Assembly (NCBI GenBank): GCA_001799615.1 | Contig: MGTU01000028.1 | Coordinates: 69,371 to 133,370, forward strand | Source: Elusimicrobia bacterium GWA2_61_42 | GTDB taxonomy: Bacteria > Elusimicrobiota > Elusimicrobia > Elusimicrobiales > UBA9959 | Length of the DNA stretch: 64,000 bases | Direction of reading: 5' to 3' | Shown here: positions 7,980-17,752 of the stretch, one piece after another | Numbering within the stretch: position 1 is the stretch's first letter | Layout: every line of letters begins with the position of its first letter | Notes under the pieces: model-generated | The model's database searches: none | The model's input: the letters and a program-made list of their open reading frames with translations, nothing else | What the model was told of the DNA's origin: nothing | Translations under genes and position numbers: made by a program

Positions 7980-9082
7980 TTATCGTGCTCCATAGGCGTA
8001 TCGGCGGACAGCCTGGCGAAAAGTTCGGCGTTCAGGCTCATCTGCAGCGGGGAACAATGCACGCAGAAAGCGGGCCGGGACCCGCTTGTGAAGGCGGCGC
8101 GTATTTCCCGCATATCCCTTTTGAACCAGGCGTCCTCCAGCGAAAGCTCGTGCATGCGGCCGCCGTCGGAGCGCATGCCGGCCACGCAGCAGGGAACGAG
8201 GCTGCCGTTGGCCTGCACCGACACCTGGAACCAGGGGTACAGGCAGGGGGGTGTGCCCGGGCGCGGCGCGTGGCGGTCTATGTAGGCGCTTTTGCGGAAG
8301 GCCGCGAGGTTGACCGCTACCCCGAGCTTTTTGGCCAGGGCTATACCGTCTTCCAGCGCCGCTTCGAAAGCCCTGGTGTCGGCCTGTGAAAGCTTGAGCT
8401 CTCCGGCTGAAGGCTCCGAGGCGTCCAGGGAGTCAAGCTCGAAAGCGTTGGCGCCGCAGCCGGCCGCCAGGGAGATAAGTTCCCCGACGCGGGCGGCGTT
8501 CAGGTTGGTCAGCACGGCGTGGAATTTGATAACGGGGGCAGCGACGCCGGCGCGGACCTTGGCTTCCGCCAGGCGGCGGGCCGCCTTTAGCGCCAGGGCG
8601 AAGGTGCCCGGCTTCTGGCGTATATGGTCGTGGGTAGCCGCGTCCGGGGCGTCCAGGCTGATAGTCACTTCGGCCCAGGCCTGGGCGACGAGCAGCGCGG
8701 ACAACTCGTCGTCGAGCAGGGTGCCGTTGGTTACCATGAGGCCGTTGACGCCCGCGCGCGCGAACCGGGGCGCGGAAAATTCCACCAGTTCCCTGCGCAT
8801 CAGGGGCTCACCGCCGCCTTTAAAGGTGACTTCCCTCACGCCCAGCGCAATGCCTTCTTCGATAAGCGCGCGGTATTTCGCGTCCGGCACCTCCGAATTA
8901 TGCTTTTTGAAAAGCGGGTAATGGTCGGAGCGCCTGCAGAAAATACAATTGAGGTTGCAGCGCGCCGACGGGAAGAGCTCCAGGACCACGGGGCCCTGGG
9001 GGCTGCCGGCGAACCAGAGCTTCAGGCGCTCCTCTATAAGGGCCGCGGTGTTCACCCTGTTGTTCTTTTCCGGGCGTGTCAT
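7976..9082 (-). CDS. Radical SAM/SPASM protein
   Basis: A 368-residue enzyme with C42-NLN-C46-IF-C49, the motif FKGGGEPLM, and a typical SPASM ending (CLYPWFQVSVQANGSLVPCC, then AFCVHCS). The ATG overlaps the upstream stop as ATGA. The GGGEP form and the TNGTLL strand motif after it are those of SPASM enzymes that act on peptides or on small molecules bound by the partial TIM barrel. It is not a close copy of the three CNYxCxYC genes downstream. Substrate unknown. Confidence 0.87.
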   Translation of the reverse strand: MTRPEKNNRVNTAALIEERLKLWFAGSPQGPVVLELFPSARCNLNCIFCRRSDHYPLFKKHNSEVPDAKYRALIEEGIALGVREVTFKGGGEPLMRRELVEFSAPRFARAGVNGLMVTNGTLLDDELSALLVAQAWAEVTISLDAPDAATHDHIRQKPGTFALALKAARRLAEAKVRAGVAAPVIKFHAVLTNLNAARVGELISLAAGCGANAFELDSLDASEPSAGELKLSQADTRAFEAALEDGIALAKKLGVAVNLAAFRKSAYIDRHAPRPGTPPCLYPWFQVSVQANGSLVPCCVAGMRSDGGRMHELSLEDAWFKRDMREIRAAFTSGSRPAFCVHCSPLQMSLNAELFARLSADTPMEHDK

Positions 9083-12006
9083 CGGGGAAGTCCGCCTTCG
9101 GGCTTATCCGCCCCTGGCTGCGTGCGGGCTATGGTCAGCGAGTCGCTGAGGTCAAGGCTGGCGGGATTGTGCCTGGGGCACTTCGCATAGCAGCCGGTCC
9201 CGACGAGGATGTCTTTGCGGCAGTTCACGTATTCCGGCCCGTTCCAGACGCGCCAGAAGCCGTCCCGGATGATATTCCGGCCGAATTGGCCGTACAGGTC
9301 GCAGGGCAAAACGTCGCCGGAGGAATTTATCATCAGCTGCGCCCACGCCTCGCGGCATTCGCCGGGCGCGGCGGGGGCGGCGGCAGCGCCGGAGAAGAGC
9401 GGCGGGAACGAGGTGTTCAGCTTCAGCTCGGCGGCGAGTTTGACCGCTTCGGCCAGGACCTGGTTGGTCTCGGCGCGGCGCGACTGCAGCGAGAGGGGGG
9501 CCTGGTCGGGCCGGTAGATGTAGGCGTGGTTGGCTATCAGCTTGTCCACGCCCAGCCGCCCGCCGAGCCGCACGAACTCCGGCAGGTCGCCGAGGTTCTC
9601 CGAAGTCATCACGAACATCAGGTTCAGCCTGGGCCAGCCGTGTTTGGCGCGGTGGGCGCAGAGGAAAGACAGGTTCTCCATGACGGCGTCATAGTCTGTC
9701 AGTTTGGTGACGCGCCGGTGGACGGCGGGAGTCGCGGAGTGGAGCGAGATCTGCAGCGTATAGCGGTCGCCGGGCCGGCAGAACAGCTCCCAGAGCCTTC
9801 GTTCCTTGTGGGAGGCGTTGGTGGCCAGCTGTTTGGCCGCCTGGGGGTATTCCCGGTTGAAATAGGAAAGGATCTGTTCCGCTTCCGGCATCAGCAGCAG
9901 CTCTCCGGAGCCGGTGAACAGCAGCTCCTCGGCGCGCCGCAGGATGGGGAAGAGCTTCGGGTGCAGCCGGCGGCGGTAGTCCTTGAAATCGAAGAAGGCG
10001 TACTGCTCGTTGCGCGAGCAGAAGACGCAGTCGGCGTTGCAGGGCGCGTCTATCTGCAGGAAAACCTTGCGGGGGGTGGACGCCAGCACCGCGCGGCCGG
10101 CGTGCGATTCCGCGGCGTTCTCGGCCGAGTTCGACGCGGCGGCGCGCAGCGAGCGGCCGGCGGCGTCTTCGCGCTCCGGGGCGGCCGCCGGAGGGGGCGG
10201 GCGGAGGCTGACCTGCGCCGCCTGCAGCAGGCGGTAAGCCCGGCCGGCAAGGCGCCGCAGGGCGGGAGCTTCAGGCACCGGCCTGCCCATCCATAAAACA
10301 GCGCAGTCCCCGGTGAGTTCGGCTTTATCCCGCATGGCAGCGAGGTGCCCGCGCGCCGCCTGCTCGAACTTTTGCTTTCTTGCCGGGCTGCGCCGGGCCT
10401 TCAGCAGGTTCTCGCGGGCCAGCAGCAGTTTGCGCAGGTCTTCGTAATACGGAGTAAGTTCGGCCGACAGCGCGTCGTTGCCCGGGTTCAGGTCCAGCGC
10501 GCCGAGCAGGCAGTCTATGGCCTCCAGGTGCCGGCCGGTGTAGCGGTAGAACTGCCCCAGGGCCGATAGCCGCTCCTGTTCGAGGTCTCCCTGCACGCCT
10601 TTGTAGGCGTTCAGGCCGAGTTCTACGGCCAGGGCGCGGAAGCGGTTATACCTGTCCAGGCGCACCAGGTAGTCGTTGGAACCGTCCGCGGCTTCCCAGT
10701 ACAGGTTGTGGAACAGGTCGGCGCGGGTCTCCAGGATGCCGAACTCCTTGCGGTTGGCGGTCAGGTAGCTGCCTTCTTCCAGGCTGGTGAACGTGGCGCT
10801 GGCGTAAACGCGGTCCAGGCTGGGCGCGGCGGAGCGCAGCACGCCCAGGGTTTCCTTGAAATCCTGCTCGGTCTCGCCGGGAAAGCCGAACATGAAATTC
10901 GCCGTGGTATGCATGCCCGCCGCCTTGGAGTCCGCCAGCACTTGCAGCGCCACGCCCGGGTCGTATTTCTTGCCCATGAGGCCGAGGACCTTCCTGGAGC
11001 CGCTCTCCAAACCGTAAATAATGTCCTTGCAGTTGGCTTTACGCATCCTGGAAAGCAGGTCAGCGGTCATCTCAGGGCGGATGATGGCGTTTATCTTCCA
11101 GCCGAAGAAATTCTTGCCGGCGTTGACTTTCTGATCCTCCAGGATCAGGTCGGTGAACCTGGAAAGCGACGCGATATTGCCGTTGCCGGTAAGGTCGTAG
11201 AACTCCACGTGGTACTTGCCGGGCAGCAGGCTCTTCTGGTGCATGATCTCGGCGTAGATCCTTTCTCCGCTCATCTGGGCGTAGCCGGCCCAGACGTTGC
11301 AGGAACTGCAGAACTTGCATTTCCAGACGCAGCCGCGGCTGGACTGGAACGGCAGGTGGAGCTGGTTGGCGTAGAGCTCCATGGGGAAACCGGTGAAATC
11401 ACTGTAACTGGTGGAATCCAGGTCGGTTATCCGTGGCGCCGGCCCGCCGTCGATCAGGGCACAGCCGCCGCGGCAGATCACGCCCGCGATGGGCCGGGGA
11501 AAAGTGCCGTCCTGGACCGCCGCCGCGGCTTCCCGCACGGCGAAGTCGGCCGCGCCGGTGAAGACCGCGTCTATGGCCGGTTCCTGCGCCCAGCGCAGGG
11601 CGGTTTCCTGCCGGAAGAAGAACTGCCCGCCCATGAAGATCTTGAGCGAAGGCGCCGCAGCCTTCATAAGTTTGGCCAGTTCGAGGCTGGCCAGGTTGGC
11701 GCCGGCGCAGACGGAGAAGCCGGCTATTTTTACGTCCTTCGCCAGCAGCGCGGCTACCTCGCTCCCTATCAGCGCCTGGTGCCGGCGGAAGAAGTCCGCG
11801 ACGTGGGCGGGATCGTTCCAGCGCTGGAAATTTTCCCAGTTCCAAAGCACTTTTTCGCTTTCGTCCGCCCGGCTCCAGAGCAGGATGTTCAGGTCCAGGA
11901 CATGGACTTCATGGCCGGCGGCTTTGAGCGAGCCGGCTATCTGGGCGAGGCCAAGGGGGGCGTCCACCGTCCACCACACCGGCGCTTGGATGAGCGCTAT
12001 TTTCAT
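9079..12006 (-). CDS. Double radical SAM protein: B12-binding-type rSAM fused to a second rSAM/SPASM domain
   Basis: A 975-residue protein with two complete radical SAM units. Residues 1 to about 170 form a Rossmann-like B12-binding-type domain (KIALIQAPVWW, GLAQIAGSLKAAGHEV) without the DxHxxG base-off motif. The first rSAM motif is C226-VWK-C230-KF-C233, with FMFGFPGET typical of B12-rSAM enzymes. A helical, TPR-like linker follows at about 490-600. The second rSAM motif is C656-NAD-C660-VF-C663, ending in a SPASM-like region (CREAW, VLPCDLYGQ, GTGCYAKCP). Start at 12006 is set by the ATGA overlap with the upstream stop; the in-frame extension to 12504 is antisense-like, low-complexity sequence. 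Its layout is copied by the gene at 13187-15919. Confidence 0.87.
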   Translation of the reverse strand: MKIALIQAPVWWTVDAPLGLAQIAGSLKAAGHEVHVLDLNILLWSRADESEKVLWNWENFQRWNDPAHVADFFRRHQALIGSEVAALLAKDVKIAGFSVCAGANLASLELAKLMKAAAPSLKIFMGGQFFFRQETALRWAQEPAIDAVFTGAADFAVREAAAAVQDGTFPRPIAGVICRGGCALIDGGPAPRITDLDSTSYSDFTGFPMELYANQLHLPFQSSRGCVWKCKFCSSCNVWAGYAQMSGERIYAEIMHQKSLLPGKYHVEFYDLTGNGNIASLSRFTDLILEDQKVNAGKNFFGWKINAIIRPEMTADLLSRMRKANCKDIIYGLESGSRKVLGLMGKKYDPGVALQVLADSKAAGMHTTANFMFGFPGETEQDFKETLGVLRSAAPSLDRVYASATFTSLEEGSYLTANRKEFGILETRADLFHNLYWEAADGSNDYLVRLDRYNRFRALAVELGLNAYKGVQGDLEQERLSALGQFYRYTGRHLEAIDCLLGALDLNPGNDALSAELTPYYEDLRKLLLARENLLKARRSPARKQKFEQAARGHLAAMRDKAELTGDCAVLWMGRPVPEAPALRRLAGRAYRLLQAAQVSLRPPPPAAAPEREDAAGRSLRAAASNSAENAAESHAGRAVLASTPRKVFLQIDAPCNADCVFCSRNEQYAFFDFKDYRRRLHPKLFPILRRAEELLFTGSGELLLMPEAEQILSYFNREYPQAAKQLATNASHKERRLWELFCRPGDRYTLQISLHSATPAVHRRVTKLTDYDAVMENLSFLCAHRAKHGWPRLNLMFVMTSENLGDLPEFVRLGGRLGVDKLIANHAYIYRPDQAPLSLQSRRAETNQVLAEAVKLAAELKLNTSFPPLFSGAAAAPAAPGECREAWAQLMINSSGDVLPCDLYGQFGRNIIRDGFWRVWNGPEYVNCRKDILVGTGCYAKCPRHNPASLDLSDSLTIARTQPGADKPEGGLPR

Positions 12007-13190
12007 GTTTTGCGCGCCTCCAGCGGGTCCGCCGCTTTGCTGTCTTCGGGCGAAGTCCACCACGCCGGCATCTGGAAGTCGGCCTTGCCGATGGAGAAAC
12101 ATCTTTCGCAGGCGTGCGCCGAAGCCGGCAGGGAATCCCTGCGGCACGCGGCGAAATCGCTGATATGCGAGCGGGCCTTGCGGTAGGCCGCGTTGTTCCA
12201 GATGCGGCCGAAACTTTCCGCCGACAGGTCCCCGAAATCGTATTGGCGCTCCTCTACGGAACAGCAGGGGGAAACGGAGCCGTCGGCGTTGACCGCCATG
12301 CCGGTCCAGGGCCATTTGCAGGGCTTGCGGCTCCCGGCGCCGGAGTAGACCTTCACTTCCACGTCCTTCGGCTTGCCGGCTTCGTCCTTCGTGCCTTCCC
12401 ATTCCCAGGGCGGCGTTTCGGGGAAGGTGTCCGGGTCGTACAGGCAGTATTTCCGGTCGGTCGGCATCCAGTTGTCTTTTATGCCGGGCTTGAAGGGCAG
12501 GCACGGGGCGGTGAAGCCGATCTCGTCCACGCCCAACCCGGCTGCCATGGCGCGGGCGCGGTCCAGCTCGTGCTCGTTGTGCTTGAAGACCAGGAACTGC
12601 CAGATTATCCGGGGATGGGCGGCGCCGGCGGCGGCGCGCGCTTTAATTATCTCTTTCAGGTTCGTCATCACCGCGGAGAAATCTCCGCCTACGCGGTACT
12701 TCTCGTAGGTTTCCTGAGACGCGCCGTCTATGGAGACCACCAGCCTGTCCAGACCGCAGGCGACGATGTCGGCGGCTTTGCCGGGCGGCAGGTGATTGAG
12801 ATTGGTGGAAACCACCGTTTCCACGCCGTGGGCCTTGGTCAGCGCCACCATCTCGGTCAGGCGGGGATTGAGCAGCGGCTCGCCCCAGTTCATGAAGTCC
12901 GCGTGCAGCAGGCAGGGCCCCAGTTTTGCCAGGACCTTTTTAAAGAGTTCGATGTCCATTACCACGTTCGGGCGGACGCCCCTGCGCGAGCCCGTAGGGC
13001 AGAACGGGCACTGCAGCTGGCAGAAGTTGGTCGGGTCCACGGTCAGCCAATAGGGGCGGGCCAGCGAGTAAGAAAACCCGGCCCAGGCCTCGAGCTCGGC
13101 CGCGGCGTAGTTCAGGAGCTTCCTGAAGTGCCGCCGCCGGAAAAGCTTCAGGAGGACTTCCTTGTCGAGACCGGGCAGGCTCAGTTTCAT
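12003..13190 (-). CDS. Radical SAM/SPASM protein
   Basis: A 395-residue enzyme. The SAM-cluster motif is C57-QLQ-C61-PF-C64 after TVDPTNF, then MNWGEPLLN in place of the usual GGEP. The SPASM domain reads CKWPWTGMAVNADGSVSPCCS, with AACRRDS and ACERCF as later Cys ligands. ATGA overlaps exist at both ends, and the ATG at 13190 is chosen on this basis; the longer frame to 13502 only runs through the upstream gene. It sits between the two double-rSAM genes. Substrate unknown. Confidence 0.87.
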   Translation of the reverse strand: MKLSLPGLDKEVLLKLFRRRHFRKLLNYAAAELEAWAGFSYSLARPYWLTVDPTNFCQLQCPFCPTGSRRGVRPNVVMDIELFKKVLAKLGPCLLHADFMNWGEPLLNPRLTEMVALTKAHGVETVVSTNLNHLPPGKAADIVACGLDRLVVSIDGASQETYEKYRVGGDFSAVMTNLKEIIKARAAAGAAHPRIIWQFLVFKHNEHELDRARAMAAGLGVDEIGFTAPCLPFKPGIKDNWMPTDRKYCLYDPDTFPETPPWEWEGTKDEAGKPKDVEVKVYSGAGSRKPCKWPWTGMAVNADGSVSPCCSVEERQYDFGDLSAESFGRIWNNAAYRKARSHISDFAACRRDSLPASAHACERCFSIGKADFQMPAWWTSPEDSKAADPLEARKT

Positions 13191-15919
13191 AGCGCCCTGC
13201 CTTTGCCGCTTTTCTTCGAAGCGGCATGTTCCCGCGCCGCCAGCTCCAGCAGCACGGCCCGCCGGCTTTCCGGCCTTGTGGTTATGTGGCACAGCAGGTC
13301 GTCCACGGCGAACCCGGCGCGCTTGGCGCAGTGGGAACAGTCCGGCATGGGGCTTTGCGCGGCCATGGTGCGGCGCAGCTCCTGGTAGGTTTTGCCGTTC
13401 CAGACGGAGAGAATGTCCTGTTTCAGGATGTCGCCGGCGTGGCTGCCCCAGTAGCAGCACGGCAGCACGGTGCCCTGACCTTCTACGTAGATGTGCCGCC
13501 ACGGGTCGTCGCAGACCGGGGAAAGCTCCGGGCGCCCGGGCGCGCCGAAAAGCGGGGGGAACTTTACGAACAGGCCGGGCGCGCCCAGTTTCTCCAGTTC
13601 CAGCCTGGCGCGGGAGATCTCCTTGTTGGTCCTTTCTTTTTGGAAGAAACAGGATAACGCCAGGTGCTCGGGGCGGAAAAGGGTCATGTACTCGAAACGG
13701 AGTTCCTGGACGCCCAGTCTGGCCGCCAGCCTGACCAGGTCCGTCATGTCTGAAGCGTTCTCGGTGTTCAGCACCGAGACCAGGCTGAGGTGGAGCTTGC
13801 CGTTCCTGCCGCGCGCCGCGCGCTCTTTAGCGAGCAACTCGACGTTGGCGAGGATGGTCTTAAAGTTCTTCAGGCCCGTGAGCCTGGCGTGCAGCCGCGG
13901 GTTGGCGGCGTGCAGCGAAACCTGTATGGAATAGAGGCCTTCCAGTATGCGTTCGGCTACCGGGGAAGTAAGCGGGGTCCCGTTGGTGGTGATTATTTTC
14001 CAGGTGTCGGGCAGGGTTTTGTTCAGGTGGGAGAGGAACTCCGTGATGCCCGGCATAAGCAGGAGTTCTCCGAACCCTACGAAAGACACCTTCTCCGCCT
14101 GCTGCAGGAAAGGACTTGTTTTGGGCTCTATGGTGTCTTTGTAGGTCTTGAAAGAGAAGAGCGGCAGGTCGTCCTTCTGGCAGAACACGCAAGCGGCATT
14201 GCAGGCCCTGTGGGCGCCTATCGTAACGTAGCGCGGGGTGGAAGCCAGGACGGTCCGCCGCGCTTCGAACTCCTCGTCGTTGAGCTTTAAATTCTTTTCG
14301 CGGGCGGCGGCAAGAGCGTCCTTCGCGTCCGCGGCTTTAACCGGCGGCAGCACTTCTCCCAGCTCCCGGAGGCGGAGAGCGGCGGTCTCTTTGAAGGCCT
14401 CTGTTTCCAGGGAAAGCCGGAAGCATTTGCGCGCTTCGGCCTCGTTGCCGGCGTTAAGGTAATAGTCGCCGAGCAGCAGCCACTTGTCGGGTTTAACTCT
14501 CAGAACGCCGGAGGTTTCCGGCAGCCCCAGGAAAAGGGCCAGCCGGCAGAATTCCTCGTAGCGGTTCAGGCGTTCGGGGTAATTGTTCCTGCCGCGGTTG
14601 GAGAACCAGTACAGGTGGTGCTCGCGGTTCTCTATGCCGAAGGCTTCGGCGTTGTTGTACAGGGCGGTGTTCTTGTCCAGCACGCAGAAGGACTGGCTGG
14701 CCAGGACGGAATCCAGGTACGGGCGCGCCGCCACCAGGAATTTAAGCGTCAGGTCGAAGTCGGCCCGGGTTTCGCCGGGCATGCCGAACATGAAGTTGGC
14801 CTGGAGTTTGATGCCCGCCCCGCTGAGCGCCCGCAGGTTCGCCAGGGCGGTGCGGGGCTCGAACGGCTTGTGCATTTTTTTCAGCAGGCGCTTCGAGCCG
14901 GATTCCAGCCCCAGCCCCAGCCACCGGCAGCCGGCTTTATGCATTTTGCGGGCCAGCTCCGGCGTCATGGCGGGGTGGACCACCGCCTGCCCTTCCCAGG
15001 TGATCTTCGAGCCGTCGGCTATCATCCTGTCGCAGAAGAGCTCCAGCTCCTTAGGTTTGCCGTTCAGCAGGGAGCCTATGAAATAGAAATGCCGCGCAGC
15101 GGGATACTTTTTTGTCTGGTGCTTTATTTCTTCGAAAAGCCCCGCGCCGCCGCGCGCGCGGTAGTTCTGCCAGAACTGCCACTCGCTGCAGAAATGGCAG
15201 CGGGTTGGACAGCCCCGGCTGTCGAGGATCTCGAGGCGGCCCGGGGAGCCGTAGGCGCCGGCCGCCATGTCGGCCGAGAAATCGGAATAATCCGGAAAAG
15301 GCAGCGCGTCCAGGTCTTTGACCGCCCCGCCCTCGCCGCAGTCCAGGGGGGGCTTCTTTCCCCTGTTGAGGATCATGCCGGGCAGGCGGGGGAGAGGTTT
15401 GCCCGCCGCGGCCGCGTCCAGCACGGCCAGGAGTATCTCCTCGCCTTCGCCCGTCACGACCGCGTCGATGGCCGGATCGGCGGCGAACCTGAGCGCTGCC
15501 TGCGAGCGGGAGCACTGCGGCCCGCCGAGGATGATGATCTTTTCCGGCGCCGCGGCCTTGATGAGCCTGGCAAGGGCCAGGGTAAAGCGGAAAGAGGTTG
15601 TGTGGGTGGTGAAACCGATGACGGGGGCGCCGGTGGCCAGTATCTCGTCTACGAAAGTGGCCGCCAGGCCCCTGTTCGACTCCAGCAGCCGCGCCACGGC
15701 GGGCTCATCCTCCCAGAGCGAATACAGGTCCTTATCGTCCCACATTCTTTTGTCGGGAGAGGCGTGGTACATCCTGTTGTTAAGGTCGAGGCAGCGCACC
15801 TTGTGCGGCGAGTTGGCCCGCACATAGGCCGCAAGGCAGGCGAGGGCGTAGGGAGGGGCCTCGCGGCCCCAGCCCGGGCACTGCGCCAGCACGGCGGTAA
15901 GGTCAGATGAAATTTTCAT
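13187..15919 (-). CDS. Double radical SAM protein (paralogue of the 975-aa protein)
   Basis: A 910-residue protein with the order B12-binding-type domain (1 to about 180; AVLAQCPGWGREAPPYALACLAAYV), first rSAM domain with C237-PTR-C241-HF-C244 and FMFGMPGET, a helical linker (about 490-555), then a second rSAM domain with C573-NAA-C577-VF-C580 and a SPASM-like end (VCDDPWRHIYVEGQGTVLPCC, DCSHCAKR). The segment LNDEEFEARRTVLASTPR just before the second SAM motif is shared with the separate gene at 4290-5315, and VLASTPRKV recurs in the 975-aa protein. That suggests the second half was once a stand-alone SPASM gene. It overlaps the upstream rSAM gene by 17 bp. Function unknown. Confidence 0.87.
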   Translation of the reverse strand: MKISSDLTAVLAQCPGWGREAPPYALACLAAYVRANSPHKVRCLDLNNRMYHASPDKRMWDDKDLYSLWEDEPAVARLLESNRGLAATFVDEILATGAPVIGFTTHTTSFRFTLALARLIKAAAPEKIIILGGPQCSRSQAALRFAADPAIDAVVTGEGEEILLAVLDAAAAGKPLPRLPGMILNRGKKPPLDCGEGGAVKDLDALPFPDYSDFSADMAAGAYGSPGRLEILDSRGCPTRCHFCSEWQFWQNYRARGGAGLFEEIKHQTKKYPAARHFYFIGSLLNGKPKELELFCDRMIADGSKITWEGQAVVHPAMTPELARKMHKAGCRWLGLGLESGSKRLLKKMHKPFEPRTALANLRALSGAGIKLQANFMFGMPGETRADFDLTLKFLVAARPYLDSVLASQSFCVLDKNTALYNNAEAFGIENREHHLYWFSNRGRNNYPERLNRYEEFCRLALFLGLPETSGVLRVKPDKWLLLGDYYLNAGNEAEARKCFRLSLETEAFKETAALRLRELGEVLPPVKAADAKDALAAAREKNLKLNDEEFEARRTVLASTPRYVTIGAHRACNAACVFCQKDDLPLFSFKTYKDTIEPKTSPFLQQAEKVSFVGFGELLLMPGITEFLSHLNKTLPDTWKIITTNGTPLTSPVAERILEGLYSIQVSLHAANPRLHARLTGLKNFKTILANVELLAKERAARGRNGKLHLSLVSVLNTENASDMTDLVRLAARLGVQELRFEYMTLFRPEHLALSCFFQKERTNKEISRARLELEKLGAPGLFVKFPPLFGAPGRPELSPVCDDPWRHIYVEGQGTVLPCCYWGSHAGDILKQDILSVWNGKTYQELRRTMAAQSPMPDCSHCAKRAGFAVDDLLCHITTRPESRRAVLLELAAREHAASKKSGKGRAL

Positions 15920-16991
15920 GTTCCCAGTTGCGGCCAGCGGGCCACTTCGACGGCGGCAGTTCTCCCGTGCTGATAGCCCAGAGTATCCGGTTGAAAGAGT
16001 CGCACCGGCACAAAGGGGGGCAGTCCTTGAAATCCACGGCTTTGTTCACGCCCGCGCGTTCGCGGGAAGCCCAGATCCCCGCCAGGCTTTTCTTTTTCAG
16101 GTCGCCGATGCTGTACCTGGCGATGCCGCGCATATGGCAGCAGACGTACATTTTCATGTCGGCGCAGATCACGGCGGCGAAATTGTGCCCGAAGCACTCT
16201 GCGTAGTTCCGGCCCAGCTCGCCGCGCTCTATCAGCAGGTATTTGTGGACCGAGTTCAGGATCTTGTAGCTGCCCGAGGCGCAGCGTTTGCCCGCCAGGG
16301 CGATATCCCGGATTATGCGGCGGGTGGAATAATCGATGTCGGCCTCGCCGTGGCGGCGCAGGATCGGGCGGTACTGGGCGTAGTCCACGCCCAGCTTCCT
16401 GCCCAGTTCGGCGAACGGAAGGATGTCCCTGGCGGTACCGGGGCTGGTCAGGAAGCCTATGCCGACAGTGCAGGAACTCTTCGTTTCGCGCTTCAGGCTG
16501 ACCAGGGCCGCGGTGTTGGCCACGACGCGTTTGAAAGCGGCGGCGCCCAGGCCGTGAGTGGCTTTGTAGACGCCGGGCGAGGCGGCGTCCAGGCTGACGC
16601 GGGTCCAGGTGCAGTTGGCCAGCACCGCCCGCGCGAGCCCGCCTTCCAGCTTCAGGCCGTTCGAAATGAGCGCCACGTCGAGCCCGCAGGCCCTGGCGTA
16701 GGCGAGGGCGCGGCCGATGTCGGGATGGACGGTGGGTTCGCCGCCGCCGGTAAAGGTGACGGCCTTGCCGCCGGCCGCGCGTATCTGCCGCAGCACGCTT
16801 TTGATGCCGGAGAAGCTCATCTGCGCCGAGTCCAGCCCGGGGTGAAAGCCGAAGCAGGCGGGGCAGTTGTTGTTGCAGCGGTTGGTCACGTCCAGCTCGA
16901 AGGTTACGGGCCGCGAGACGCCGCTGCGCAGCCACTCCTTTATCCGGGGCTTGTGCGCGAAGATCTTGTCGGGAGAAAATTGATGTTTCAT
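15903..16991 (-). CDS. Radical SAM/SPASM protein
   Basis: A 362-residue enzyme with ELDVTNR-C39-NNN-C43-PA-C46 and FTGGGEPTVHP. The C-terminal region has AECFGHNF, MYVCCHMRG and DCPPLCRCDSF, consistent with a SPASM or twitch auxiliary cluster. The ATG overlaps the stop of the upstream GT2 gene as ATGA. Like the other rSAM genes here it starts with about 25 basic/helical residues before the barrel. Substrate unknown. Confidence 0.87.
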   Translation of the reverse strand: MKHQFSPDKIFAHKPRIKEWLRSGVSRPVTFELDVTNRCNNNCPACFGFHPGLDSAQMSFSGIKSVLRQIRAAGGKAVTFTGGGEPTVHPDIGRALAYARACGLDVALISNGLKLEGGLARAVLANCTWTRVSLDAASPGVYKATHGLGAAAFKRVVANTAALVSLKRETKSSCTVGIGFLTSPGTARDILPFAELGRKLGVDYAQYRPILRRHGEADIDYSTRRIIRDIALAGKRCASGSYKILNSVHKYLLIERGELGRNYAECFGHNFAAVICADMKMYVCCHMRGIARYSIGDLKKKSLAGIWASRERAGVNKAVDFKDCPPLCRCDSFNRILWAISTGELPPSKWPAGRNWEHENFI

Positions 16992-17752
16992 AGGCCCCGC
17001 TTTATTTCCCGGCGGACCAGCTCACACCATTTGCCCCTGTAAACTTCCCTGTTGGACTTGCGCATGTCGTCGTAGCGCATGCCGGAGTAGCCCATGCCGC
17101 CCAGGTGGTGCACATAGGAGGCGGAGGCGATGCCGGTTTCGTAGCCGGCCAGCCTGGCCTTGAGGCACAGGTCGTAGTCCTCGTAGCCGCCCGGGCCGTA
17201 CAGTTCGTCGAACCCGCCCAGCCTGACGGCGAGGCCGCGCGGCATAAGCACGCAGAAGCCGATTATCCAGGGCACCAGCCTGACTTCGGCGGGGCGCCCT
17301 TTCTTCCAGCCGGCGAACCAGCGGGGCAGCTCTTTAACGCCGGCGCAGGCCCCGTTCACCAGCTGCAGGCCCACCGCGGAATTGGTCATGGGGCCTACGA
17401 TGCCGAGGCGCGGGTCGGAGCGCAGCGCGGCGACCAGGGCGGGCAGCCAGCCGGGCGTGACGATGGTGTCGGCGTTGAGGAACAGCACCAGCGGGTATTT
17501 GGCGGCGGCGAGGCCCTGGTTATTGGCGGGGCCGAAAAACCTGTTGGTCTTATTGCGGATCAGCTTTACGGGGAATTTGGAACGGTCGCGTATCGCCGTC
17601 AGTTCCTGCCAGGCGCCCTTGTCCGAACCATTGTCCACGATGATGAGCTCGCAGGAACCGGCCTTGGTGTGGCGCTCCAGGCTGGCGGCGCAGTCGCGCA
17701 GGCACAGCTGGTCGTTATGGCAGAGTATGATGATGCTTACCGGGGTAATCAT
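16988..17752 (-). CDS. Family 2 glycosyltransferase
   Basis: A 254-residue GT-A fold enzyme transferring a sugar from a nucleotide-sugar donor. It begins TPVSIIILCHND, with ELIIVDNGSDKG and VLFLNADTIVTPG (the DxD-like metal motif NAD) in the donor site, and GGFDELYGPGGYEDYDLCLKARLAGY as the usual acceptor-side ED motif. No membrane helix is present, so it is cytoplasmic. Start at 17752 is supported by ATGA overlap with the upstream rSAM stop. It lies inside the rSAM operon, implying glycan or glycopeptide work by the locus. Confidence 0.9.
   Translation of the reverse strand: MITPVSIIILCHNDQLCLRDCAASLERHTKAGSCELIIVDNGSDKGAWQELTAIRDRSKFPVKLIRNKTNRFFGPANNQGLAAAKYPLVLFLNADTIVTPGWLPALVAALRSDPRLGIVGPMTNSAVGLQLVNGACAGVKELPRWFAGWKKGRPAEVRLVPWIIGFCVLMPRGLAVRLGGFDELYGPGGYEDYDLCLKARLAGYETGIASASYVHHLGGMGYSGMRYDDMRKSNREVYRGKWCELVRREIKRGL

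Noticed and set aside
12007..12504. N-terminal extension of the 975-aa double rSAM protein
   Set aside because: It lies inside the upstream rSAM gene in another frame, is Arg/Gly-rich without domain likeness, and the ATGA junction at 12003-12006 gives a better start. The same reasoning removed extensions at 13191-13502, 17753-18067 and 20100-20168.
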